Shown here piece by piece: positions 47,387-58,635 of a stretch of 64,000 nucleotides of DNA. The DNA lies in the NCBI RefSeq assembly GCF_025698545.1, contig NC_068570.1:59105924-59169923 (forward strand). The letters are read 5' to 3'. How positions within the stretch are numbered: the first letter of the stretch is position 1; each line of letters begins with the position of its first letter. A program made the translations under genes and the position numbers. The notes beneath the pieces were generated by a model, which was not told the origin of the DNA, ran no database searches, and was given only the letters and a program-made list of their open reading frames with translations. The stretch is from Gossypium raimondii (lineage: Eukaryota; Streptophyta; Magnoliopsida; Malvales; Malvaceae).

Positions 47387-48585
47387 TTTAGATTAAAACT
47401 CAATAGCGATTGGACTTTTACAATTTAGTTATTGAGCTTTAATTAGCTATTTTCTTGGTTAAATTACGTAACTGATTTTCAATATATTTTCATAATAACT
47501 CTGTAAATATTCTCTTTCTACCTTTACAAACTCGATTTATGGAAATGATATTTCGAAACCGCATTTTTTGATACCACTAAAAGTTGGTTGTTACATAACC
47601 TATATACTTTACAAAAGTTGTGGACTTAGCTTTTATATTTTAACTTGATCAATTTTAGTCCCTATACATTTGAATTTTGAAATTTTATTCTTGACCCAAA
47701 CAATGTCAATTAAATCCATTTAGTTAAATTCAATTACTAGTCTTGTACTATGTGTACATGTATACTTTTCAAAATTTGAAATTTCTTTCTTGACACAAAA
47801 GACAATCGTTAATCCATTACTTGGATTTTTAATGAGTAATATATGGAAATAAAAGCTAATTTGGCATTACATATATGATAATATATTTTCGCATCGATTT
47901 TGGAAGTAGTAGGATTTAACTTCATGAATTTAATAGTTATTATTTGGTGAGGATTGAAGTTTTAAAATTTGAAAAGTACAAATGCTAAAATTGACCAAAT
48001 TAAAGTAAATGTATTAAATTTAAAACTTTTATAAAGTACATGGACTAAAAACAAAAATTGACCCATATTTATTTATGGGTTAACGCAATATTTAGCCATT
48101 GAACTTGACACTTAGATCTGCTTTGATATCCGTACTTTTCTTCTTTTCACTTTGTGACTTGAAATTGGTAATTAAGCCTACTTTAGTCCCTAAACTGAAA
48201 ATTCTATTAAAACATAATGATGTGACATACATGGATTGTGTCATGTTATCACTTGAAAAATTAAGAATTAATGTAATTTTTTGCTCTTGAACTTAACGGT
48301 TAGGTCCATTTTGGTACTTTTTTTTGTCTTTTTGATACCCAAACTTGATAATTAAGTCCAATTTAGTTCTTGAACTTGAATTTCGTAAAAATGTAATGAC
48401 GTGACACTTTGAAATTATATCACATTATTACTTGAAAATTAAAATAAAATTATATAAAATCTAATTTATTTAAAAAAAAATTAAAATGTTATAAATTTTT
48501 TTTAATTTTCATACGATAAGAAGATGAAATCTCATAGTATCATATCATTATGAAATCCGAGAAATGCTCCGGTTGAAAGTACAAA

Positions 48586-48627
48586 TGGGCCTTATAATAT
48601 TTTATGTTTTATTAACTATGATGGGCT
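48586..48627 (+). promoter_or_regulatory. Two TGGGCY (site II-like) motifs upstream of SRP19
   Basis: TGGGCC at 48586-48591 and TGGGCT at 48622-48627, about 70-110 bp upstream of the likely leader exon. Such motifs are known in promoters of plant growth and translation-related genes. Function here is inferred. Confidence 0.4.
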
Positions 48628-48689
48628 TTACTCTTATTTTGCCCAGCCGGTTTTTTTTTTTCACGGCAATTAGCAGGCGATTTACATTC

Positions 48690-48759
48690 GAGTAACCCAA
48701 AATTTCGTAGCTGGATCCGCCTCCGCCTCCGAACAGTTGTCACCGGAATCGGAAATTCA
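48690..48759 (+). other. Probable 5' leader exon of SRP19
   Basis: GC-richer stretch with CCGCCTCCGCCTCCG ending at AATTCAG|GTTGTAAAC. The matching acceptor is TTGGATTTAG at 49281-49290, ten bases before the start codon. The 5' limit is approximate. Confidence 0.4.
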
Positions 48760-49300
48760 GGTTGTAAACAATACTTTTTAACAGATCGGTACTCATGTTG
48801 ATGAAAAATGGGTTATTAGTTTTGATTTTATGATCAATTAATTTAGTGGAGAAGAAAACAAAATTTCCTATTTTTCCTTGAAAATTGAATTTTCATTTAG
48901 GGTTATGCTTTCCCATATTTATTTTTAATCAGCCTTTGATTGTTTATGAGTATGATCTGTCACATAATTGATCAGAAAACATTATGGATTTTGCTTGTTT
49001 GTTGAGAATTCTTGTAATAAATATCTGGTTTTTGGGAATCTATTGTTAGGGTTTATCTAACTTATCATTGTCGATTTCTTTGTGTTCGAATTACAAGTTT
49101 TTTGTTTAATTTCATCTGTGTATGGTTCGAACATTTGTTATATCGTTTTTTTATATAAATTGTTGGTTGAGATTCGTTATTTATGGGATTATTAAGAGTT
49201 ATTGAACACCATGAACAGTAATTTCAGTTCTGAAATATTTTTTTTGTAAAATTTTTTGCTGAAATCTACGTGATATGTTGTTGGATTTAGATAAGTGAAG

Positions 49301-51849
49301 ATGAATGGAGAAGTCCCCAACATAAAGAAATGGGTTGTTTTCTATCCTGTTTATATTAATTCGAAGAAAACAGTAGCTGAGGGAAGGCGAATCAGTTTGG
49401 CTAAAGCCTGTGAAAATCCCACTTGTGTTGAAATTGCTGATTGCTGCAACCATCTCAAAGTCCCTAATGCCATTGAGGTTTGTTCTTGTGTGATTTGTGA
49501 TGCTATTGTGGAAATGTGGAGAAGAATGAGACCGTATCTAGTTTGAACTTTTTGCCTGATTAGAACTGGAGGTTTCAAATCACTTATTAAGTATTCATGA
49601 TTGAAATTTGTTGTGGATAGTAACAATTATAAGTATTTGGGAATTAGGATTTGGATTTAAAAAATAGTATAAATTGAGTAGTAAACTGTTTAGAAATGTA
49701 ACATTCATGATCATTTCTCAAATCCATGGATTTGCTAGAAGCCTATTTAGTAATGAATTTGAAATCCTTAAAATATTTGGATTTTAGATGAATATCAACT
49801 AATTTGACTATAATATATGCATTTCATTCTTACCATTTATACAATAATTGAAATCCAAATCCAAAATTTTAAATCCAAGTTCTCAATCGGAGCATTAAGT
49901 GACAATTGAAATCCACAGAGTGGACTGTCGCCACAGTTATATATTGCCTTCTTTGAGGATTTAGAACTGTTATAGTCTCTGAAAGCCACAAGCATGGATT
50001 TTGGTTTCTCATTCATTGCTTCTTTCATCATTCAAGCATTCATTTAGAGTGATGGTTCTATGCATGCAGTGTCTTACCGTTGTTGCTTTTTATCATTGCT
50101 TCCTTCTGCCCTGTTTTGGAGATCTACATATAAATAGACGTGTAGGGCTTACTATTATCCATTTGTTCTAACAGCTATAAGTATTTCCTTGAGTGAATAT
50201 GAATTAACTGAGGGCTGTCGCCACAGTTATATATTGCCTCATTTAAGGATTTAAAACTGTTATAGTCTCTGAATAATGGTTTTTGGGTTTCTCATTTATT
50301 GCTCCTTTCATCATTCAAGCATTCATTTGAGAGTGATGGCTCTATTTATATGGTGTCTTACCATTGTTGCTTTTTATCATTGCTTCCTTCTGCCGTGTTT
50401 CGGAAATCTACCTATAAATGGACATATATGACTTAGGGTGGGTTTGGATGGGCGGTGTGTTGACTTGCAGTTAGTGTAAAAACAATGGTACGTTTACCAA
50501 CGCCCATCCTAACTCACCCTTACTATTATCCTTTTGTTCTAGCAGCAATGAGCATTTCCTTGCATGAATAAAAATTAACCAAGGGCTGTCACCACTGTTA
50601 TATATCGCCTCCTTTGAGGATTTAAATAATTTCTCATAGTCTCTGAATGCCACAAGCATGGGTTTTTGGGCGTTTTGTGCATTGCTCCTTTTATCATTCA
50701 AGGATCCATCCGAGAGTGCTGGCTCAACATATGCTGTGCTTTAGCTTTTCCATTGTTGATTCACTATTATTGTCCCTATCTCTTGTATGCATTTTTCCCG
50801 AGCCAAGAAGGTTGCCCCTCAAACCTCAGTGTTCTGCTACTTTTAGGGCAATTTATTAGCTAAATATTTCAACATCTTATGACAATAATCATTTACCTAA
50901 CATCTAGGAACTCGGGGCACCCGGAATGTATATGCCTAATATCTTCTTCATCTCGTTGCATTGTTACTTTATCAGCTGTTAAACAAACTGTTCTTTCTAC
51001 TTGTTTGCAACCATATTGGGTGATTTCTCGTTATGCAGATTGATAAGGCGTACCCTCGTGATTTCATGCAAAGAGGGAGAGTGAGGGTCCAGTTGAAAAA
51101 GGAAGATGGGACTTTATGGAATCCAGCCATTTCTTCAAGTAAGTTTTAAAAGGAATTCTACTGCCAGTTCTGAGTTCAACATGATTTTCATAGAAACATA
51201 TGGGCATAAAATTGGTAAAAGTACCATGGAGGTCCCTAAACTAGGAGTTAGATTGCATTTTGCCTTCTCTACTCAAAAAATGTGCAAAACAGTCCTTGTA
51301 CGTAAGTTCAAAAAGCAAATTGGTCTTTTCTGTTAAAAATTTCATCTATTTATGCTGTTAAAAACTGATGTGGCTAACAAAATAGCCAAACAGTGATATG
51401 TGATGTGCCACGTATATCTTGTAGTGACATACAAAAACTAGTTTTTAACAGTAGAATTGATGGAAGTTACCGTTTAAAATTTGGTTTTGTAGTGAGTTAT
51501 TTTAGTGTTTCCTCTGGGTTTGTACTGCTGTATCTGAATTATAATGTAACTGCACTTATCAGTTTAGAATTCACGAAATCAGATTATGAAGGGAGAGCAT
51601 GTTGTCATTCTCTTATTGCTATCATTAAATTTTTAAAAAAGAAAGAATAGTGCCGAGAATGTTACCGAGAGTTCTGCTATCAAAGATCCATCCATAATTT
51701 GTTTGGTTGCAGGGAAGCAGCTGATGCTCCAAGTTGCAGAGTTGGTACCTAGACACCCGGGAAGGACTAAGAAGCAGGAAGCTCCATCAACATCAAGTGC
51801 TGCTGCCGGATCTTCCAAGCCCGGGAAGGGTGGAAGAAAAAAGCGATAG
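49301..51849 (+). CDS. SRP19: Signal recognition particle 19 kDa protein, 3 coding exons
   Basis: Binds SRP RNA and allows SRP54 to join, so it is needed for targeting secretory proteins to the ER. Exons 49301-49477, 51039-51138 and 51713-51849 join with GT-AG borders into 137 aa. The protein starts MNGEVPNIKKWVVFYPVYIN, contains KTVAEGRRISLAKACENPTC and IDKAYPRDFMQRGRVRVQLK, and ends in a Lys/Arg-rich, Ser/Gly-rich tail (SSKPGKGGRKKR). Length and order match plant SRP19. Intron 1 (1561 bp) has a three-unit tandem repeat; intron 2 holds a truncated MITE. Confidence 0.96.
49922..50770. repeat. Three tandem copies of about 285-290 bp in SRP19 intron 1
   Basis: Units begin with GGCTGTCGCCACAGTTATAT or variants near 49922, 50212 and 50583. 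Shared landmarks are TGAGGATTTA, TTATAGTCTCTGAA, TCATCATTCAAGCATTCATT, TTGCTTTTTATCATTGCTTC and ACTATTATCC. Spacing is 290 bp, then 371 bp; the excess is explained by an 84-bp MITE with its 3-bp target duplication. The third unit is truncated. Confidence 0.85.
50436..50519. mobile_element. 84-bp Tourist-like MITE with TTA target duplication
   Basis: Left end GGGTGGGTTTGGATGGGCG, right end inverted GGGTGAGTTAGGATGGGCG. Flanked by TTA at 50433-50435 and 50520-50522. The first tandem unit has the unoccupied site (GGGCTTACTATTATCC near 50146), so the insertion is proven by comparison inside the window. Confidence 0.88.
51214..51440 (+). repeat. Truncated MITE in SRP19 intron 2
   Basis: Left end GGTAAAAGTACCATGGAGGT then AGATTGCATTTTGCC, as in the elements at 37225 and 58071. 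The right arm is missing. It does not touch splice sites. Confidence 0.6.
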
Positions 51850-52415
51850 TTGTGTAACCTCCCTAATCAACAGAAGGTCATGGTGTTCCCTTTGAACATT
51901 TTAAAATTTTCCATTGAGTAACATCTTCATAAGGTTATGGTTTCTTTTTGGTTTATCTGAGTGTGCTTTGGAGTAGATGGTTCCAAAGGAATTCCTTAAA
52001 TTATTGATAGGTTAATCATTAAACCCTTGGATTTTATTGAACTTCGGGTTTTGGTTTATGAAATGCAGTTTAGAGTCTTAAATTTTAGGGATAAAGCAAC
52101 ATTTAGCCCTTGAATTTGACAAATTTTCCAATTTGGTCCTTGAATTTTTTTGGGTCCACACTCCTCATTAGTTTCCAAACGTAGCAACTTTAATTGAAAT
52201 ATAAAAATCTTGAAAAAAGCGTATATCTATTTTAGATAAATTGAACTTACCAATTCTAGATAAATACTTTTATTTAATACTCACTGTAATTCGAATAACA
52301 TAATTTTTACTGTAGTTGATGTTTTTAAGTTGCACCCAATCATTAACAAAATTATTTAGCAGAATAAAAGTAAATGTTGCTAAAATCCAATGCAACAAAT
52401 ATATATATATGTAAA

Positions 52416-52982
52416 CACACTGAGGTGTAAAATTATATATTTTGCATCTTTTGTATGGTTAATTTTTAATGATTTAATTGTTGAATTTAATATTTTATTT
52501 ATATAGATCACGTATGTCAAATTTGATGTAAATTAAAAATTTTAAATATTTATTTTATGTAAAAAAATCCCTCATTGAATATATATTAATATATCTTTAG
52601 TATTGTAAAATTTAATAAAGATGTCTATTTGGTTTGAATGGTGTAAAACTAAAGTTGCTTTACATATTTTCTTATCTTTTTGTACGATTAATATTTTAAT
52701 GATCAAATTTTGAATTTAATATTTTATTCATACAAATTGTGTATATCAAATTTGATGTCAATTAAAAATTTTTAACTGTTTGTTTTATGTAAAAAATATT
52801 CCTCATTGAATATGTATATTAAAATATTTAATATTGTAAATCAATATGATAAAGATATCAGACCAGTTTGAAAATTTACATACATGATAAGTACAATTAT
52901 ATCAATAAATTTAACGTGTGGATCATTAAAATGATAGCCATACAAAAAGATATGAAAGGATGTAAAATTTTACACCGGTGTA
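52416..52982. mobile_element. Inverted-repeat element with an internal tandem duplication
   Basis: Left end ACACTGAGGTGTAAAATTAT, right end inverted ACACCGGTGTAAAATTTTAC; both arms then reach a TTTTGTATGG word. Inside, a unit of about 230 bp is doubled: TTGAATTTAATATTTTATT is near 52483 and 52712, and CCCTCATTGAATAT/TCCTCATTGAATAT near 52570 and 52799. Confidence 0.65.
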
Positions 52983-53094
52983 GGTGGATCCCTCTCTCTC
53001 TCTCTCTATATATATCTCGTAAAATGTTGGTCGCATGTCTGCAAGTCATTCACAAAAGTAATTGAGATTGTAAGATTAAGTAAAACATATTCGA

Positions 53095-53580
53095 AAATTT
53101 ATATTTTGGTCACTCGACTTCAAGAAGTTACAAAATTGTTATTGAACTATTCGAAAGTTTTCATTTAAATCATTGAACTATTCAAAAATTTTATGTAAGT
53201 CACTGGGCTATTAAGGGTTTTTTTTTTTGGTCTTAAAGTTTGTCTAGCAAGCTCCAATTAACGATCGATATGATGGGTCAATGTCCATTGACGAGTATAA
53301 CATATTTTAGATTTAAGTTGATCTGGCAGTTAGTGTCAGAGATCAAATAAGAAAGTTATTTAGATTTGGTTCACAAATTCGCGGCATTTAAAGTTGTTTC
53401 ATAAAAAAAAACTGTATGATAAAATAGAAAGGAAATGAGAGCTTTCGATTGGTGTAAGTGGTGCAAATAGAGAAGGCCATACAGTAGCTATTTTAATAGC
53501 TAATTAGAATACAAATGAGAACAAAATGTAACCAAAATGTAAATTTATTAATAGTTTAGTGACTTTGGGTGTAATTTACC
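53095..53580. mobile_element. MITE-like element, relative of 31752-32268
   Basis: The left arm GGTCACTCGACTTCAAGAAG and ACTATTCGAAAGTTTTCATT matches the other element's left arm. The right end ATTAATAGTTTAGTGACTTT matches its right end. The central block (GAGAGCTTTCGATTGG, TGATGGGTCAATG) is the reverse complement of the relative's centre. Confidence 0.62.
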
Positions 53581-53907
53581 CTAATTATAATTCAAATGAG
53601 TACTAAATTATAATTATGTTGGAACTTGGCTTTTAATTATAATAAGAATGGGACGAAATTATAATTATGTTGGAACTTGTCTTTTAATAATAATACTAAT
53701 GGGGACGAAATTATAATTATATTTGAAAAAATTTATGCATAAAAATCTCTCAAGAATTTCTAAACATTAGCAATAAGGAGAATTAAACTTAAAAAGAGTT
53801 TCTAAATTTTATGCATCAATTATTTTTAAAAGTCTATAAATTATTGCCATAAAATTACATTTTAAATATTAAGTTTTTATGCCGAGTCCGAGTTAAAAAA
53901 AAGTTCA

Positions 53908-54075
53908 ATTCGCCGATTGAGTCTTAGCTAAATTGGTATAGGCATTATTGTCAATGTAGGAAGACGTGGGTTTGAGTACACTGAAGCGCATTATTCTCCT
54001 ATTTACGAGTTAGAGAGAAACTATGGGTAATTTTAAATATAGTCTCAAAACGAGCGGATTGAATAAGAACCTATA
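53908..54075 (+). repeat. tRNA-like SINE, copy 6
   Basis: Reads CGATTGAGTCTTAGCTAAAT, TGGTATAGGCATT (A-box side), GACGTGGGTTTGAGTACACT (B-box side), then ACTATGGGTAATTTTAAATA. Full-length relative to the other copies. Confidence 0.65.
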
Positions 54076-55417
54076 ACAAGGTTGAACTCACCTTGTATTA
54101 CTATTTAAATAATTAAGAATTCTTTTTAATATTTAGAAAACGCGGACAGAAAACGAGTTTTGGTGGAAAAGTGAAAAAAGTATTTTTTTGTAAACACGCG
54201 GAAAAGGTGTATAATGATTAGTTAAGAGAATAAATTAGGTGTAAATATTTTATAAGTCCTTGTACTTTTTGAAAATTTTAAAAATAGTTTTATAATTTTA
54301 ATTTCAGTAATTTAGACCCTTTAGTTTCTAGATTTCAAAATTCACATTGTAAATTTATTTGTTAAATTTGCTGGTGTGAAATTTTGAAATAAACTTGAAT
54401 TTAACAGGAAAATTTAACAATGTTGACAGTTGGACTTGAATTTTGAAATCAAAAATAAAGGTGAATTCCTAGAAATAAAAATATAAAGGCTAAATTATAA
54501 AATTTCAAAAATATAGGAACTTAAGAGTCATTTTAACCAATAAATTATTATAGTAGAGAGAAAGGATAAAGCAACATTTAATCTCTGAAATTAGTAACAT
54601 TTTCAACTTAGTCCCTAAATGTCCTTTTGGTCTACATTAGTTTTAGAACATGACAAATTTTCATAATTTTGTTAGGTGATGGCGTGGTACGTGTCACGTC
54701 ATCATAGGACCAAAATTAAAAAAAGTTGCTAAGTTCAAGGATTAATATGAACAAAAACGACATAGTGAACAAGTTGAGAAAATTGCCAAACTAAATGTCA
54801 CTATAGAGAATGAAAATAAAAAAGGTTAGCTTAGCTAGAAGCCCCCAAGCTATGCCATATATTCTAAATTGGTCCTAAACTGTGAAACCTCAGTCTTTCT
54901 ATCAATTTAGCCGTCAATTTGAACATTAAATATAATCATATTTTGAAAGTACTCGTTTTTTAACATATCAAATCCGAACTAACATCTTAAGGTGAGGGCT
55001 AAATTGATAAAAAAAAACCTAATTAATACAATATTGATATATTTTTCTCTAGTAAATATGATATAGATATTTTGAAATTTGGAAACTAATTTTAAATTTA
55101 GATTAAATTGAGACCATAGTTCAAGGACCAATTCTAGAATTAACCCAAAGTCGCAAAGAAAATTCCAAAGTGGAGAGAAAATGCAATTAGAATTCCAGAA
55201 GAAGAAAGTTTGGTTTTTGGTTTTCAAGGGGTTGATAAAGAAAGGATCCTTCCCTTTGTCTTCACCCTTTGGCTTTCCCATTCTTTTATTTTTATTTTCA
55301 ATTTGCCCCTTAATCTGTTCTTCGTTAACATCTCCAGCAATCCCCAATTTTCAATTTCATTTTGTTCACTGCATAAGTTTTTTTTAGAAACCTAAATCCG
55401 ATCACAAGAGAAATCTC

Positions 55418-58400
55418 ATGGCCACTACTGGAAACAAGAACATCAATGCTAAATTAGTCAGTTTTCTATCTCTTGCTCTGACTTTTTGATCTTTTAAACC
55501 CTACATAAAGATTGGGTTTTATTTATTTTTTGGTTATTACTTGAATTTTGTGCTTTGGGTCTGCTTTATTTGCTGAATTATGATCTGGGTCTTATTGAAT
55601 TTTGCTTCATGTTTGATTTTTTTTTTTTTTTTTGCAAATTATCAGATGGGTTTGACTTATTTTTGCAAAATATTTTTTTGATTTTGGTATTTTGGCTTAT
55701 TTTCATGTTTTATTTTGTTAGTGTTCTTGTTTTCTTTCCTTTTGAAGCTCTAAATCTTAGTAATGTGTTTTAATTCTGCAATTTTTGCTTTAAGATTGTG
55801 AATATTATGTTGATATCATATGCTTTGAATAGGATTCATATGTTATAATCATAGAGCTTACTAATATATATATGCCTAATTTGTTGTGCTTATACCAGAA
55901 AGTAAAGCTTTGTCTTCCGTTTTGATCATTGAACTGGTTAGGGACCTGATCAAATTGGTCCTCTATTATTAAATGGATTTAGTCCTTATATTATTAAAAA
56001 GAATTAAGGTCAAATTAGAATAGAGTTAACATTATAACAAATGTCATTTACTGTTTAATAGAGTTAATTTATTTAAAGTTTTTATAATTTTGTAAATGAA
56101 ATCTTTTGTTTGGAATTGAGTTGCAATTACAAACAATAATTTTTAAGACATTTTTTATAAGGTAAATGTTAATTTTGTTATAATTTGGAGTTATTTGATT
56201 CTTTTTAATAGTATAGGGACTCAATTGATCTATTTAATAATAGAGGGATTAATTAGATAAAGTTCCTATAATACAGATACTTCCCAGGTACTATAATCTT
56301 TCTTTTATATTTAATCAGGTTCTACTTGGGGATGTCGGAGCTGGGAAGTCGAGTCTCGTATTACGCTTTGTTAAAGGGCAATTCGTTGAATTTCAGGTTG
56401 GTCCTGTAATGGATTTGGGTGAGTTTAATCAGAACATTTCTAGTTCGAAACTTTTGACATCGATCTTGTAATGATGTAGGAATCGACCATCGGTGCGGCT
56501 TTTTTCTCCCAAACGGTGGCCGTGAATGATGCGACGGTAAAGTTTGAGATTTGGGATACCGCTGGTCAAGAGAGATACCATAGCTTGGCACCAATGTATT
56601 ACAGAGGAGCTGCAGCTGCGATCATTGTTTATGATATAACGAATCAAGTAAGTTCATGATGGATGGCTCTAGTGTCTTTTATTACGTGATTGGGTAATAT
56701 AAGCGCACTAAAGTGCCTACTACTCAAAATGTGACATTGGGAAATGAAGAATACGAGGTCGTACTTGGTTAAATTCCATAAACATTATTGCTTTCAAAGG
56801 CTAGCTTACTTTTTTAATGTGTTTGCGACACAATGTTCGACTTAAGTTTTGTCTCGTTGATGCATTAATCGAAGCATTTTGTTATAGTTTGAAGTTTGAA
56901 ACGGTAATATTCCTTTCACCGAGTATCTGGAAGAATTGTAATAGCATTCTTCTTTTGCAGGCATCGTTTGAGAGAGCCAAAAAATGGGTCCAGGAACTTC
57001 AATCGCAAGGTAGTGATTTTCGTTTTATATTTTTCCTTGCAGAGATTCTTCTTACGACTTGTTTACTTAAGTGCTCTGAGTAATCGAACCCTAATCTTTT
57101 TGATGTTGAATTTCTTCTTTTCCTTTTCTTGTGAAGGCAATCCGAATATGGTAACGGCACTTGCCGGGAACAAAGCTGATTTACTTGATGCAAGGAAGGT
57201 GACATCAGAGGCAAGTTATTAGTTTCTATATTGCTTTTCACTTTTCATTTTTTTTGAAGTACTCATGTTTAGATAGGATAAATTTTGAAATTTTAGTCCT
57301 AACCTAAACAGTAGCAGTCTTGACCCAAACAATTGTAGATTTAGTCCATATTCTCCAATTGGATCATTCTAAGTCTCTATACTTTTTAAAATTTAAAATT
57401 TCAATCTTGACGATAATTACAATCGTTAATCTATTAATTGAATTTTTTAGTGAGTAATATGTTAAAATACCACACTAGCATGGCATTAAACATATGATAA
57501 GATGTTTGCCGCATTACATTTGGGAAATAATAAAACTTAATGAATTTAACAGTTATCGTTTGGTGAAGACTAAAATTTGAAAAGTATAGGGACTAAAAAT
57601 GGTCGAATAAAAGTACAAGGACTAAATCCACAACTTTCACACAAAATACAGACTGATGGCAGAATTTAACCTTCCAAAAACCCTTCAAAGACCTGAAAAC
57701 TTGAAAAAAATATGAACTTAACATTATCTAACACTTACTCGAATCTAAGTAACACATTATATATACTAGTAATATGCAATTCTTAGCATTCCGAGTTAGA
57801 AAGAATGCTATAATAGGTGTAGTTTCAGATTTTAAACATTTCGAAATGACCCTTTTTCTCTTTAAGCTGGTAAAGGGTATTATAGAATCAAGGTTCGGTT
57901 TTGGTTTGACATCGACGTACATGCGAATATCTATTTGACTTCTTTACTCTTTCGTGATTCAGGAAGCAAATAAGTACGCTCAAGAGAATGGTCTTTTCTT
58001 CATGGAAACTTCCGCAAAGACCGCATCCAACATCAACGATATTTTCCACGAAATAGGTAAGGTTAATTTGGGTAAAAGTACTGTGGAGGCTCTTTTACTG
58101 GAGTCAGATTGCATTTTGCCCTATTTACTCAAAAAAATGGGTAAATTAGCCCCTATACATTAGATTAAAGAGCAAACCGGTCCATTTTATTAGAAATTTC
58201 ATCTATTTTTACGGTTAAAGATCTGTCCCTGTTCATTAGAATAACTAGACAGTTACGCATGGAATGCTATGCGTACCTCGTTCTGACGTATAAGGATCAA
58301 TTTTAACAATGGAAATAGATAAAATTAGGATCAGTTTACTCTTTAATCCAACATACAGAGACTAATTTATTTAATTTTTTTAGTAAAGAGAGCAAAATGC

Positions 58401-58635
58401 AATCAAAATTCTAGTACAATGGCCTCCATAGTACTTTTATCAGTTAATTGGTTGTTTTGTTTAAGCTTCCCCTAAAAAAAAAAAGCAGTATTTGTTCTAT
58501 ATATCGGCGATTGACTGATTTTTATTTCCGACAGCTAAAAGATTACCTCGAGCACAACCAGCACAAAACCCTGCCGGAATGGTTCTCATGGATAGACCTA
58601 CAGAACGGACGGCAAGCGCATCATGTTGCTCGTAG
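55418..58635 (+). CDS. RABF2: Rab5-type GTPase RABF2 (RHA1/ARA7 group), 7 exons
   Basis: Small GTPase controlling vacuolar and endosomal trafficking. Exons 55418-55456, 56319-56396, 56480-56647, 56961-57009, 57137-57210, 57963-58056 and 58535-58635 sum to 603 bp, 200 aa. G motifs: GDVGAGKS at 17-24, effector loop ESTIGAAFF at 40-48, WDTAGQE at 64-70 (Gln69 kept), NKAD at 123-126, SAK at 153-155. It ends ASCCS, so Cys198 and Cys199 can be geranylgeranylated. N-terminus [13 protein letters not shown]. Intron 5 must use a GC donor (GAG|GCAAGT); others are GT-AG. Introns 1, 5 and 6 contain MITE-like repeats. Confidence 0.96.
55938..56265. mobile_element. MITE-like element in RABF2 intron 1
   Basis: The left arm TTGGTCCTCTATTATTAAAT and TTATATTATTAAAAAGAATT pairs with the right arm in reverse: ATCCCTCTATTATTAAATAG and CTATACTATTAAAAAGAATC. 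Arms are about 80 bp. Relatives lie at 32800-33070 and 33470-33725. Confidence 0.62.
57290..57650. repeat. TTTAGTCC-family element in RABF2 intron 5
   Basis: Contains AATTGTAGATTTAGTCCATA, CAATCGTTAATCTATTAATT and GGACTAAATCCACAACTTTC, in the same order as the copies near 10920 and 47610. It lies between the GC donor at 57211 and the acceptor at 57962 and lengthens that intron. Confidence 0.6.
58071..58441. mobile_element. Full-length MITE in RABF2 intron 6
   Basis: Left end GGTAAAAGTACTGTGGAGGC then AGATTGCATTTTGCCC; right end inverted GATAAAAGTACTATGGAGGC then GATTGCATTTTGC. About 371 bp, AT-rich interior. The flanks read GTTAATTTG and GTTAATTGG, which could be a 9-bp target duplication with one change, as in Mutator-type elements. 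It starts 14 bp after the exon 6 donor. Confidence 0.7.

Larger units (their letters stand above)
37017..48560. other. Long repeat-derived intergenic block, no gene
   Basis: About 11.5 kb with no credible exon. Besides the elements listed separately, it holds GGGCC/CATGGGC-type elements at 37968-38425 and 39920-40440 (left end GAGGTGTTCATGGGC, right end GCCATGAACAACTC in the first), TTTAGTCC-family copies at 39415-39750 and 47610-48065, a GATCGGTTTAATCGGT block near 42325-42440, and palindromic units around 48085-48430. Open frames here (for example 45409-45861 minus) lack homology signals and codon structure. Confidence 0.5.
51850..55150. other. SRP19 3' UTR and repeat-rich spacer
   Basis: Holds the SRP19 3' UTR, inverted-repeat elements at 52416-52982 and 53095-53580, a SINE at 53908-54075, and degraded pieces of the TTTAGTCC, palindromic and AATTGGTCC families between 54245 and 55145. 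A short CT/TA microsatellite is at about 52990-53017. No exon was seen. Confidence 0.5.
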
